Both the position numbers and the translations under genes were made by a program. Below are positions 43,850-54,189 of a stretch of DNA of 64,000 bases, in pieces; positions within the stretch are counted from its first letter, which is position 1; the number at the start of each line of letters is the position of its first letter. The DNA is taken from positions 11,178,001 to 11,242,000 of the forward strand of contig JAZBRS010000050.1 of the NCBI GenBank assembly GCA_037176725.1, written 5' to 3'. This DNA is from Posidonia oceanica (Eukaryota > Streptophyta > Magnoliopsida > Alismatales > Posidoniaceae). The notes under the pieces were generated by a model, which was not told where the DNA came from, did no database searches, and saw only the letters and a program-made list of their open reading frames with translations.

Positions 43850-45181
43850 CCTGGAGCAGCCGTTGCAGATCACTCTCCTTCGACCCACCTCTTGTATTCC
43901 CACCCTTTGCATGCTTTCGCCCCTCTTCTCGTCCCATTTCCCCTGCCTTTGCCCTTGCGCACCTTCATACACCGCTTTGCTCTATCTTCTCCATCTATGT
44001 CACTGCATTCCCGTACGTTCCGTCCCTTATCCCCTTTATAATCATCATCGTCATCCTCTCAAATCATGCATTGCATATTGCCCAGTGATGAGAACCGGAG
44101 ATGCTTGCCTGCTGCAGAAGGAGCCTCCCAACCTCACCTGACACTACTTAGATGCCCTAGCTAGTGAGGGAGCCACCATTCAATGAGAGCGGGCGAAATG
44201 CCCAAACACCTAAGGACTTACACTCCTAGAAGAATGCTGGGCGTCAGTCGGGAGGGAATACATGTCTAAGCCTGGATGCACAAGAAAAGAAAGAAAGAGA
44301 AAGCCCAAGTTCACACCAGAAAGTCCTAGCCCCATGTCTCAGAAGCCAGGCACCCACTTCCTCTAGGGTAGGGGTAATGGGGACCTGCAAGCCTAAAAAA
44401 AAAAGAAGAAAAAAAAAGAAAAAAGAAGAAAAAAAGAAAGAAGAAGAAAAGAGAGAGAGAACCAACTCAAAAAAAAAAGAGAGAATGATAGAAAAGGAAA
44501 AGAGAATGATAAGAAAGGAAAAAAGGAAAAAGCAAAAGTGAACTCCAAAAAATGAAGGCGAGCTGAGTAATCCCACACCCTTCACCTACCCCAGAGGAGA
44601 CCCAAAAGTCAAGCCAAGTCCTCCCTGTCTCCAAGACAGGGGCGGGGAGGGTCCCACACCCCTTTATAGTAGCAAAAGAGACAAGAAAAGGGAAAAGAGT
44701 AGATAAAAGTCCTTAAGAGTTTGGTATATAGCCCGTCCTTTCTACACCACCGCCAAACATAGCCAACATCCTTTTCCAGAGTGCCACCGACAAGTTAGGA
44801 GTCTGAGTAGAGTCTAGTGAGTCAGGGACCGCTCCATTCCTAAACAGCAGGCACCAAAGCATTCCATATGCTGAGGGCAAACCACTCCAATCATTAATCA
44901 TGCATACATCTGCATTTCCAATCATCTCATCCTCCTCTAATCATTCTGCCTTGCAAGACCTGCTCTGGCACTGAGACAGTACTCCTACTCAGCACGCGTT
45001 GGCATCATTGAGCTGTGCTGGTCCAGGACTCCTGCCAGTCCCCGCCCCCGTGCCAACAGAATCCCTTTCTTACATGTGCTTAATTGCTATGCTCCGAATG
45101 TTCACTACTAAATATGTTGAATTGCTTTACCAGTTTCAGAATCTCCTTACAGTCAATGATCATGTACTAGTATGAAATCTG
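43850..45181 (+). other. E2 spacer between pol and PMD ORF
   Basis: About 1.3 kb with no supported gene. It contains a purine-only low-complexity block at about 44395-44545 (A/G runs) and stretches conserved with E3's spacer. An upstream ATG at 45182 corresponds to the E3 PMD start but is one base out of frame here. Confidence 0.5.
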
Positions 45182-45255
45182 ATGGTCTACAGTCTTGGTA
45201 ACAGGTACCTGAAGATCCTACAGCAGCTGTCGGCCTACATTCTGCGATCTGCGTA

Positions 45256-46458
45256 ATGAGTTTCCCTACTCTAGTGACCCCAGCACATTGCTCTGAGACC
45301 CTGCGAGAATGGATTGGTAAGCTTACCCAAGAAGACTGCGAAAAGCTGCGCCTATGGGGCATTCCAACCAAGCTACTGAAGGCCGCCGATGTAGAAGTGA
45401 GCCGCCATCTTTTGTGTGCCGCCGCAAGGTTCTGGAAACCGGCACACCACGTCTTTTGCTTTGGCAGAACTGAACTAACACCCACACTGGAAGAAGTGTG
45501 TCAGATCTGCGGCTTCTCCAAGATCATGGGGCCGCCTATCTTCATGAGGCGTGACGGATACCTTGAGGTCCTGAGCCGACTGACTGGGCTCTCCACTCGA
45601 AGCTGCCAACAAAGACTGATCTGCACCAGCGGGCCCAAACCCCTGCTTCGCCTAGCGTACTTTGATGATGTCATGAAAAAGCGCGTCGAACTCGGAGACG
45701 AGCTGTGGCTCCAAGGGATTGTCATCCGTTTCCTAGGCGAGCTGATCTTTACTCATGGCCGACTGATAGTGGCCATCGAGGTTGCAGAAATAGCACTTGC
45801 TGTAGTGACCCGGCAGATAGACCTGGCACCGGTTGTTCTGGCAGAAACATACCGCAGGCTGGACCGCATCTCACATCGCTGCCGCCACTTCCATGGCTGC
45901 GGGGCACTTATACAAGTCTGGCTAGCCACACACTTAGAGGTGGACCTTCTACACCCTCAGGTGCATGCCTTTGAAGCCTACTGCAGCAGCGGCCGTGCTA
46001 GGACAGTCAAGAGCGTCAAGGAAGAATACGAGAGGCTATCAGCGCTGACCGACGACACAGTAACTTGGCGTATCATTCCCTCCATGGCCGAACCATTCAC
46101 TGTCTTCTTCAGCGCACGCGACACGCGGCTAATTGTACTACCAGGATTCACTACGGGTGTGGAATACCACCCTATTAGGGTTATGCGCCAGTTCGGCTTC
46201 CAGCAGGGTGTCTTTGTTGACAGCACAGCACCTAAGCTTCTTCAGACATATCCCCTCAGTACAACTGCCCCAACGAAGAAGCTGGCCAATCTGATGCAAC
46301 ATGGAGTGAGATCAACAGACATTGCAGCTGCGAGTGGCATAGGATGTACCCCTGAGTACGTGACCGAAGTCCAAGAGCTCTGGCCCATCAATGAAATCCT
46401 GCCAGGCGGCCCCCTGTTCCTCGACTCCAGGCAGTCAAAGAAGGCCCGAACCGGCTAG
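45256..46458 (+). CDS. E2 PMD/DUF7745-like protein (400 aa), uninterrupted
   Basis: ATG at 45256 to TAG at 46456-46458. Relative to E3, an extra 25-codon N-terminus starting at 45182 is frameshifted by one missing base, so the internal Met may or may not serve as a start. The chain keeps all E3 landmarks: LREW, CEKLRLWGIPTKLL, FGRTELTPTLEEV, GDELWLQGIVIRFLGEL, WRIIPSMAEPFTVFF and MRQFGFQQGVFVD. By eye about 85% of residues match E3, and many DNA differences are at third positions, suggesting selection on the protein in the past. No signal peptide or transmembrane segment is evident. Its place 3' of pol in the sense direction means it needs a subgenomic or spliced RNA. Role unknown. Confidence 0.78.
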   Translation: MSFPTLVTPAHCSETLREWIGKLTQEDCEKLRLWGIPTKLLKAADVEVSRHLLCAAARFWKPAHHVFCFGRTELTPTLEEVCQICGFSKIMGPPIFMRRDGYLEVLSRLTGLSTRSCQQRLICTSGPKPLLRLAYFDDVMKKRVELGDELWLQGIVIRFLGELIFTHGRLIVAIEVAEIALAVVTRQIDLAPVVLAETYRRLDRISHRCRHFHGCGALIQVWLATHLEVDLLHPQVHAFEAYCSSGRARTVKSVKEEYERLSALTDDTVTWRIIPSMAEPFTVFFSARDTRLIVLPGFTTGVEYHPIRVMRQFGFQQGVFVDSTAPKLLQTYPLSTTAPTKKLANLMQHGVRSTDIAAASGIGCTPEYVTEVQELWPINEILPGGPLFLDSRQSKKARTG

Positions 46459-46839
46459 AGCACTTATGCAGCTACTATGTAGTTTCCTTTCAAGTTATGC
46501 TATATCTTTTGGCCTAACACAGGCATGTAATCAATAGTTCTTTCAATGCAAAAGTGTTTTCTGCTGTCTCCTTACACTTCAAGACTGCTTAATGCATTTC
46601 ATAGTCATTGCCAACTTTATCTTGAGGCCTCTGTCCAGACTTGCTGCCAACACAACGCAGGAGAGTCCTCAGCAGCCAATCCGGAGTCCAGAATCTCTGC
46701 AGACCCACGCCGTCAAGACAAGCCATCAAACATCCCCAGCTGAGTCTCCATCGGGCTAGTACCCCCAAACTACTCGTCTGACAAACACGACAGTTTTGTC
46801 TTCACCCTTTGCTTTCGATGCCAAGGACGCATTGGCCAA

Positions 46840-46866
46840 CCCCTGGCATCATCCTGATACCAGGGG
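46840..46866 (+). other. Hairpin downstream of E2 PMD ORF
   Basis: CCCCTGGCAT (46840-46849) faces ATACCAGGGG (46857-46866), a 10-bp stem with one G:T-type wobble. It is equivalent to the perfect hairpin of E3 at 22892-22918, and flanking bases are also conserved. Confidence 0.65.
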
Positions 46867-46959
46867 CATCTTTTGATCGCCCCTTGGTATCATTCTCCCT
46901 CTCTTTCCCTCATGATATTCCTGGTATCATGGGCTGTTTCGCTCTCGCGAAAATCATTC

Positions 46960-47870
46960 ACTTGCCGGTCGATAAATCCGATATCTTATCATTCCTTCAT
47001 CCCCTCTTTGCCGGCCGATAAGTCTGATATCTTATCATTCTATTCTTTCATTCATTTGCCAGCCGATAAGTCCGATATCTTATCATCTCTTTCCCTTTGC
47101 CGGTCGATAAGTCCGATATCTTATCACTCCTTCATCCTCCCTTTTGCTGGCCGATAAGTCCGATATCTTATCATTCTATTCTTTCATTCATTTGCCGGTC
47201 GATAAGTCCGATATCTTATCACCCTTTTCCCTTTGCCGGTCGATAAGTCCGATATCTTATCAATCCTTTTCTTATCGATTTCAATCAATCACTCACTCTC
47301 TTTCTTATCAATATCAATCAATCTTCTTTTTCTTATCAATATCAATCACTCTCTTTCTTATCAATATCAATCAATCCTCTTTTTCTTATCAATATCAATC
47401 AATCCTCTTTTCTTATCAATTTCAATCAATCACTCTCTTTTTCTTATCAATATCAATCAATCCTCTTTCTCTTATCAATCAATCAATCAATCATCAATCA
47501 ATCAATCTCTGCTCTTTTCGGTTGATAGGACCGTAAACTATCATCTTGGGCTGGTGTCTTATCCAGCTCGCAGTTGTGTTATACGGCTGACATCCAGTAA
47601 CTGTCCCTCGTAATTGCACTTTCCGGTTGATAGAGTCGTAAACTATCATTCTCTGGCTGATGATCCAAAACTCATCCTTGGCTGATATCCGAAACTATCA
47701 TTCTCTGGCATTTGCGTTATACGGCTGATATCCAGTAACTATCACTCACAACTGCTTCCGGTTGATAGGACCGTAAACTATCACTTCCGGTTGATAGGTC
47801 CGTAAACAATCACTCCCGGTTGATAGGATCGTAAACTATCCGGCCGATAAGTTCGACATCTTATCACCCT
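46960..47870 (+). repeat. GATAAG/GATATC hairpin array in E2 3' region
   Basis: About seven copies of GATAAGTCCGATATCTTATC or close variants lie at 46971-47262, spaced 41-48 bp. A TCAATATCAATCAATC-type array follows (47270-47500), then GGTTGATAGGACCGTAAACT units (47510-47840), and a last GATAAG hairpin at about 47844. E3 carries the same components in the same order relative to the element (22860-21080). Open frames here (repeated DKSDILS) are repeat by-products. Confidence 0.93.
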
Positions 47871-48318
47871 CTTCGCGCGACCTTGTCCCAGGAAGGCATA
47901 GTCCCGCATCCCCTTGCAATAAGAGAGTCATCCCCTCTTCCCTCGCGCTTCTTTTGCTAGCTTGCTCCCCAGGCGGGGACAAGCTGCACTTTTCTTTCCC
48001 GCTCTATTGCACAAGTTTGGCCTGCCTACCAGTTCCTTGCGCTACATCGCACCTTCCTTTAGCATTTCTTTGGCATCATCTCTGCACCTTCTTTGCTAGC
48101 ATTACATACTAGTCTAACATCATCAATATCGTCTGCACCGCATCAGCATTCTTATCTGTACTAACTTTTGCACTAACATTTGCATTGCATCTGCATTAGC
48201 ATGCATTACATGCATTGCATTCCATCCAACTGCATCTCTTGCATTGCGGCGACGGGCTACGACGTTCGGTGCACTCACTGAATAAGTAACTCACGCCGAT
48301 AGCAAATCATTTGGCTCT
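47871..48318 (+). other. E2 region before polypurine tract
   Basis: No gene recognised. TTTGCA/GCATTGCAT-rich (48060-48240), homologous to the inverted E3 interval 20684-21079. Confidence 0.45.
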
Positions 48319-48414
48319 CCGGTCAAATGGGGTGTCCTGTCAACCCTGAGCAGCGGCCTTGGTCCCCTTGACCTCGCTCAGGGAGGGGCATTTGTAGACA
48401 CCCCATTTTGACAG
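48319..48414 (+). promoter_or_regulatory. E2 polypurine tract within an inverted repeat spanning the LTR edge
   Basis: The tract GGGAGGGGCATT (48381-48392) precedes the LTR start TGTAGACACCCC at 48393. Outer arms: about 48319-48336 (CCGGTCAAATGGGGTGTC) and 48397-48414 (GACACCCCATTTTGACAGG). Inner arms: CCCTGAGC 48344-48351 and GCTCAGGG 48376-48383. Both arm pairs are conserved in E3, despite changes in the loop. Confidence 0.75.
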
Positions 48415-51400
48415 GTTGAATTGGTGGGATCTCTCTCTCTGGTGGCTTCTGGACCAAACCAACACTTAAACCCAAATCTAGAACTACACCCATTTCCCAA
48501 ACCCAAAATCACACCCATTTTCCATCCTGAAAACCACTTCAAAACCCTCTCAAAACCTACACTTTCTTTAACCTAGAAAACACACAAAAACTCTAGGAAA
48601 ACCCACACTTCTTCAACCTAGAAAACCACTCCAAAAACTCTAGGAAAACCTACATTTCTTTAACCTAGAAAACTACACAAAAACTCTAGGAAAATCAACA
48701 CTTCTTCAACCTAGAAAACTACACAAAAACTCTAGGAAAATCTACATTTCTTTGACCTAGAAAACTACCCAAAAATTCTAGGAAAACCCACATTTCTTCA
48801 ACCTAAAAAACCATCCAAAACCCTTAGAAAACCTAGATGAAACAATCCTTCCAAAACCTTAGAAAACCCTAAACCAAAACTCTCTCAAAACCCTAAACCC
48901 TAAACCTTCCAAAAATCCTAGGAAATCCCATTTAAAATCCTAGAAAACCCTAGATCACATCCCTCTAAACCCTAGGAACACACTTGCTCAAAACCCCCTC
49001 AAATTCAGGTCTTTATCTTCTCTATCTCTCCTGATTATCCTTTTCTCTCTCCTGATTATTCTTTCTCTCTCTCCTGATTATCCTTTTCTCTTTCTTCACT
49101 ATTCTCCCCCTTTCTTCTTCTCATTTCTTCTCTAAACTCATCATCTGCCCCATTTAACACTTCTTAAAGCAACTAAAGAGAAAAATCCAATCAGAAAAAT
49201 AAATCAAACACCTAAAAATAATTCAAAAGAAAATCTAATTAAAAGCAAATCGAAACAACCCAAAAATAGTTAAAACTAATCAAAAACAAATTAAAACAAA
49301 CTAAAAGACTTAAAAACAACTTAAAACAATAAAAAACAAAATTTCAAAACCTAAAGACAATTAAAACAAATCAAAACCCATTAAAAACAATTAAAGAAGC
49401 AAACATAAGAAAAACCACCCAAAATCCTTAAAAAACAACTTAAAATCTAATCAAAAACCTTAAAATCATCAAAAGAAAATTAAAACAATTAACAAACTTA
49501 AAATCAAAAGGAACAAACTTAAATAATCAAAACAATTAAAAAAAAACTTTGAGAAAACAATTAAAAGATAAACTTAAACAAATTAAAAAACTTAAAAACA
49601 ATCAACAAACTTAATCAAATTAAAAAACTTTAAAAAAATCAACAATTAAAATCAAAAGAGGAAACCTAAAAACAATTAACCAACTTAAAATTGAAAAACT
49701 TAAAATAAAAAAAAAGGTTAAATCAAGAAGAAAATTTAAACAATCAAAACAATCAAAAAAATAAAATAAAAAACCATTAACAAACTTAAAAACAATTAAA
49801 AGAAAAACCTAAGAAAAACAATTTTAAAAACTTAAACAAAACTAAAACCCCTCTTAACCTTAATTTAAAGAATTAAAAAACAATCCTCTAAACCTTAATT
49901 AAGAATCTTAACCTAAAAACAAACATTCTAAAATATTTCCAAATCCCTTTTTTATTTTAATCCTTTTTTCTTTCTTTCTCTTCCTCTCAATTTCCCTTTC
50001 CTCTTCTTCCTCTCTCTTTTCTTTCCCTTTTTATTTTCTCTCCACATCAAGCCCATCTCACTCCCTCTCCTTCTCTTTCTTTTTTTCTTTTTTTCCAACA
50101 GCAGCCCACAGCCCACCAACTTCCTCACCTCTTCTTCTTCTTCTCTTCCTCTCCTCCCACAAACGACAGCCTCTCCATTTTTTTTTTCAAAACCTAACTG
50201 ACACTCACCATCACCACCTTGCTCCTACCACCATTCCACTTCCATGCCTCCATGCTCCTGCCAAACACTCCCCATGCCCTTGACCACTGCCATTTTTCAC
50301 ACACAGACTCAAACAAAAAAACCCAACAGCCATGAAACCAGAAAAAGAAAAGAGAAGGGAGGAGGAACCAGAAGGAAAAAAAAAAAACAACACAGACCAA
50401 CACCACTCCACCACCTCCTCCACAGACCAACCACCACAACCCAACACCAACAGACCCCCTCTCCTCTTGTTTCTTTGTTTTTCCGGCCAACTCCCCAACA
50501 AGCAATCCACAGCCATCCACCTCCACAAACACAGCCCACTCCACCACCTCCTCCACAGACCAACCACCATCAGACCTCCCCACAGCTCTCCCTCCGGCCA
50601 AAACCCACAGCAAAACCCAAAGAAAAAACCAACCCAAACCAACAGGCCTCTCTCTCTCAAGCTCTCTCTTTTTCTTCAAAAAAAAAAAACACACTACACC
50701 TAAGCCTCCACAGCCATCACACCTCCTCTCCAACACAGCGAACACCTCCTCAGAAAACCAGACCAACCTCTTCTCCCTCACCAAAAATCACAGACCTTCC
50801 TCCTCCTCCACTCTCTTCTTTGGCCGGCCAAAATCCTACAAAAAATACCAAACAAACCACCAACCAGCAACCAGTCCTCCATCACCTTCCAAAAAAACAC
50901 CCCCCAAGCAACCAGACAGACCACAGCCTCCACCTCCAAAAACCGGAGAGAGAGAGAGGAAGAAGGAGAGAGAAAAAGGCAGCCAACTTCTCCAAATTTC
51001 TGCGACCACTTCGGTGCACAAAAAATTTATCCGAGCCTACCACTAGATCCGTCTCGTTCTCCCGTCCAACCCCATATTTTTATTTTCGCATTTCGAGCCC
51101 CGTAGCGCCCGTAGCGGCTCGCCGGAGTTAGCCTTCTTCCCCGGCAGCGTTCGCCGGAGCAGCGGCCACGTCGCCTCCCTACGCCGCCACGCCGCTCCGC
51201 AGGCCGCCCCGGACCTCGCCGTGCCTCCGCCGGACCCCCCGCAGGCCAGCCGCGCCGCTAGCACGCTGCTCCGCCCCCTCCTTTGCCGCCAGAAGCTCGC
51301 CGGCGCCGCTGCCCCCACATGCTACTGTAGCATGCTACAGTAATGCTCTCCTCTCTTTCGTTTGCTTTTATTTTTTTTGTTATTTTACAAACTTTACCAC

Positions 51401-52522
51401 GTATTGCATTTCCACATCATAGTTTTAATTATTTACTTCTAGGTCCAACCATAGTTTATAACTCATTTAAATTTGAATAAAAATCATATAAAATTGCATA
51501 GAAAATATGTAGTTTCCTTTATTTGCATGTTAGTCCCTCTACAGTGTTTTCCTTTAATGTTTATTTTAGTTCTGGCCCTCTAACTTTCCATTATTGCATG
51601 TTAGTCCTTCAATCAATAATCTGATTTAATGCTTGTATTTACCATAGTAAATTGCAATTTTAAACCCTACTGTTTTCCTTATTTGCACTTTAGTCCTCTG
51701 TTCTGTTAACTTATGCATTTATTTTTCAATTTATCTTATTGCATTGCATCATTTCCTCCATATTTTCTGATTTTTGCATGTAGGTCCTTCATCAATGCAC
51801 AGCATACATTTACATGCATATTTTGGTTATAAAATTGCATTTTTGACCCTACTTGTTTTAAAAACTGCACATAGGTCCTTTGCATGCTTATAAAAACCAT
51901 TTAAATGCATATTTTGCTTATAAAATTGCATTTTAGACCCTACATGATTTAAAAATCGCATGTAGGTCCCCTGTTTGCATTCCCAGACCACTTAGACCCC
52001 TGTTTTGCTGGAAAAATTGTATTTTGGACCCTGTTAATTTCAAAATTGCATGCCAACTTACCATATGATTTCAAAACTTGTCCTGATGCATGTCTATCTT
52101 GGAAAATTGCATTTTGAACCTTGCATTTTGTAAAATTACATTCAGACCCTCCTTTTTTCAAAAACTTTGCATAAAAGCCCCTAACTTTTCAAAACCCTTG
52201 CATTTAGACCCCCATCTTTTCCAAAATTGCATATAAGCCCCCAGTTTTCTGAAAAATCACCCCTAAGTCTTTTCTTGCATTCTACATGCATTTGCACCCA
52301 TGCATTCTTGCATTTGGCATTCCTTGCACACACTTAAGCATTCTTAGCTCCCATTCACATGGGAGGACCTGTTGTGCACACCCCTAGGACCTCCTGTACA
52401 CCTAGATCCATTCTTCTCCCCTGTCCTGGCCCCTCTGCCTTGAAGCTGGGACATCTTCAGATCCGGCCGTTGGATCTTCTCAACTTAGCTACTTGGACGA
52501 CCCTGGCGGAGCGCTCTTCAGC

Positions 52523-52565
52523 ATGGACCAAGCAGATCTCAGATCGGGCTTCAGATTTCCCAGGT
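52523..52565 (+). promoter_or_regulatory. Conserved ATG-to-splice-donor segment, E2 3' LTR
   Basis: ATG 52523, MDQADLRSGFRFP, 41 nt, then CAG|GTAAGTCC (GT at 52564-52565). It differs from the 5' LTR copy by two substitutions and preserves frame and donor. Confidence 0.6.
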
Positions 52566-53030
52566 AAGTCCTCCTGAACCCCTGCACAGCATTCATTTGC
52601 ACACCATTTGCATTGCATGCATCGTTTTTGCTTTCTGTTTCCTCAAGCATGTAGAATAGGACTTCCTCTTCTCATCTATCAACTATGCTCCCCTTTTTCG
52701 CATATTCTCAAGTGCTTTGTGTTGCGTTTCCCCTGGATTCACCACTAATTACGACTTTCTTCTCCCTTTTCCATGATTCGATCGCACTGCGAGCTTTGGA
52801 CAGTGTGCGAGACACATCGTGGGACGGTTTAGTGGGAAACAGTTACAAAACAGTGGTAATCCTTTCACTTGCTTCCCTTCCCCTTTGTAGGTCTTCACAC
52901 TTACTTTGCGCGGTCTTTAAACAACGCTCGTTCTCACACTTGCGCTGTTTACCTCCCCTTTGCTTCTCCTGCTCTTTTTCTTAGCATTTGCATCTGCATG
53001 GTTTTATCGATGTTTTATTTCGCCTGCTTT

Positions 53031-53547
53031 GGCACCGTTTTGCGTGCCCGCTTTGCTTTTGGCATCGTTTTGTGTGCCGACTTTGCTTTTGGCACCGTTT
53101 CGCGTGCCCGCTTCGTCTTTGACACCGTTTTGAGTGCCTGCTTTGCTTTTTGGCACCGTTTCGTATGCCTGCTTTGTCTTTTGGCACCGTTTCGCGTGCC
53201 TACTCTGTTTTTGGCACCGTTTTGCGTGCCCGCTTTGCTTTTGGCACCGTTTTGCATGCCCGCTCTGTTTTTGGCACCGTTTTGCGTGCCCGCTTCGTTT
53301 TCTGGCACCGTCTTGCATGCCCGCTTTGTTTTTGGCACCGTTTCGCATGCTCACTCTGTTTTGGTACCTTTTGCGTGCCCGCTTTGGTTTTGGCACCGTT
53401 TCGCGTGCCCGCTCTGTCTCTTGTGCCGTTTTTTTTTTTGGCACCGTTTCGCGTGTTGCTTTGCTTTCTCGCACCGTTTTGCGTGCTGCTTTGCTTTCTC
53501 GCACCGTTTTGCATGCCGCTTCCGCTTCTCGCTTTGTTTTGCGTGTC
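53031..53547 (+). repeat. 30-bp satellite, E2 3' LTR
   Basis: Units with core GGCACCGTTTTGCGTGCCCG. The coordinate offset to the 5' LTR array changes by 32 bp across it, so about one unit fewer. The ORFs that cover it are periodicity artefacts. Confidence 0.92.
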
Positions 53548-54189
53548 TTATGCCGTTTTCCTTTGCATGTCGCCTGCATTGCTTGGTTTTACCGTCGTTT
53601 TGGTTTTTCGCTTGCATTTGCATATAAGGCAGTGATGCTTACTGCATGGAGTTCTCACGAGCCAGGTTTCGCCCGATTCGGAACACAGACAGCGCTGCTG
53701 AGCACTTAGACTGCACGTTTACTTTCCTGCATTGCATCCCACCACTTAGAGTACACCTATGAGCATTCATTCAGATATTCATTGGCATTTAGGCATTCAA
53801 ACCTGCATTTCCCTGCATATGCGAGCGTAAGCCCAGAAAGACCGATTCTCGGGCGTGTCGGGGGTGCCTAACACCTTCCCCGCACGTAATAGGAGTCCTT
53901 GCCCAGTCTTTTGGCCCGTAATGACCATATTGCCCTTATCCTAGGCATGAGTCATCTCATTTGCATTTGTTTTCCTTTGCATTGCATTTCTTGCTTGGTT
54001 GTGCGTGTTAATTCCCTCATTTCCCCTGGTTTTCCTTGTCTCCCGATAATAGACACGGTGGCGACTCTGAATTGTCTTATCTTCTTCTTTTCTTATCTTT
54101 TCTCCTCTAATTTAAGTGTTTTCGAGTTGAGCCCTCCTCCTCGGACTTAGCCGCTAATAGTAAGCCTGATTCTGATTGGGATTACTACA

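Larger units (their letters stand above)
7242..54189 (+). mobile_element. E2: Tat/Ogre-type LTR retrotransposon with extra PMD ORF, split by E3
   Basis: The order is 5' LTR (truncated), PBS 12643-12660, leader, gag start 13974-14500, insertion of E3 (14501-36401), gag-pro-pol 36402-43849, PMD ORF 45256-46458, hairpin arrays, polypurine tract near 48381-48390 and 3' LTR 48393-54189. The element was about 26 kb without E3. It lost about 375 bp of its 5' LTR start and about 0.87 kb of gag, judged against E3. Stops at 36626 (TAG), 39437 (TGA), 40160 (TAG), 42722 (TAG) and 43532 (TGA), plus a one-base shift near 40772, make it defective. A candidate target repeat is GCAGG at 54190-54194; the matching 5' flank is gone. 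Confidence 0.9.
48393..54189 (+). repeat. E2 3' LTR, full length (5,797 bp)
   Basis: TGTAGACACC...GGATTACTACA. Compared with the 5' LTR it has the missing start, a ~40-bp extra stretch near 50700-50740, one satellite unit fewer and scattered substitutions at a higher rate than between E3's LTRs. This fits E2 being older than the nested E3. The first ~375 bp contain repeats of CTCTAGGAAAACCCACATTT (about 48590-48800). Confidence 0.93.
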
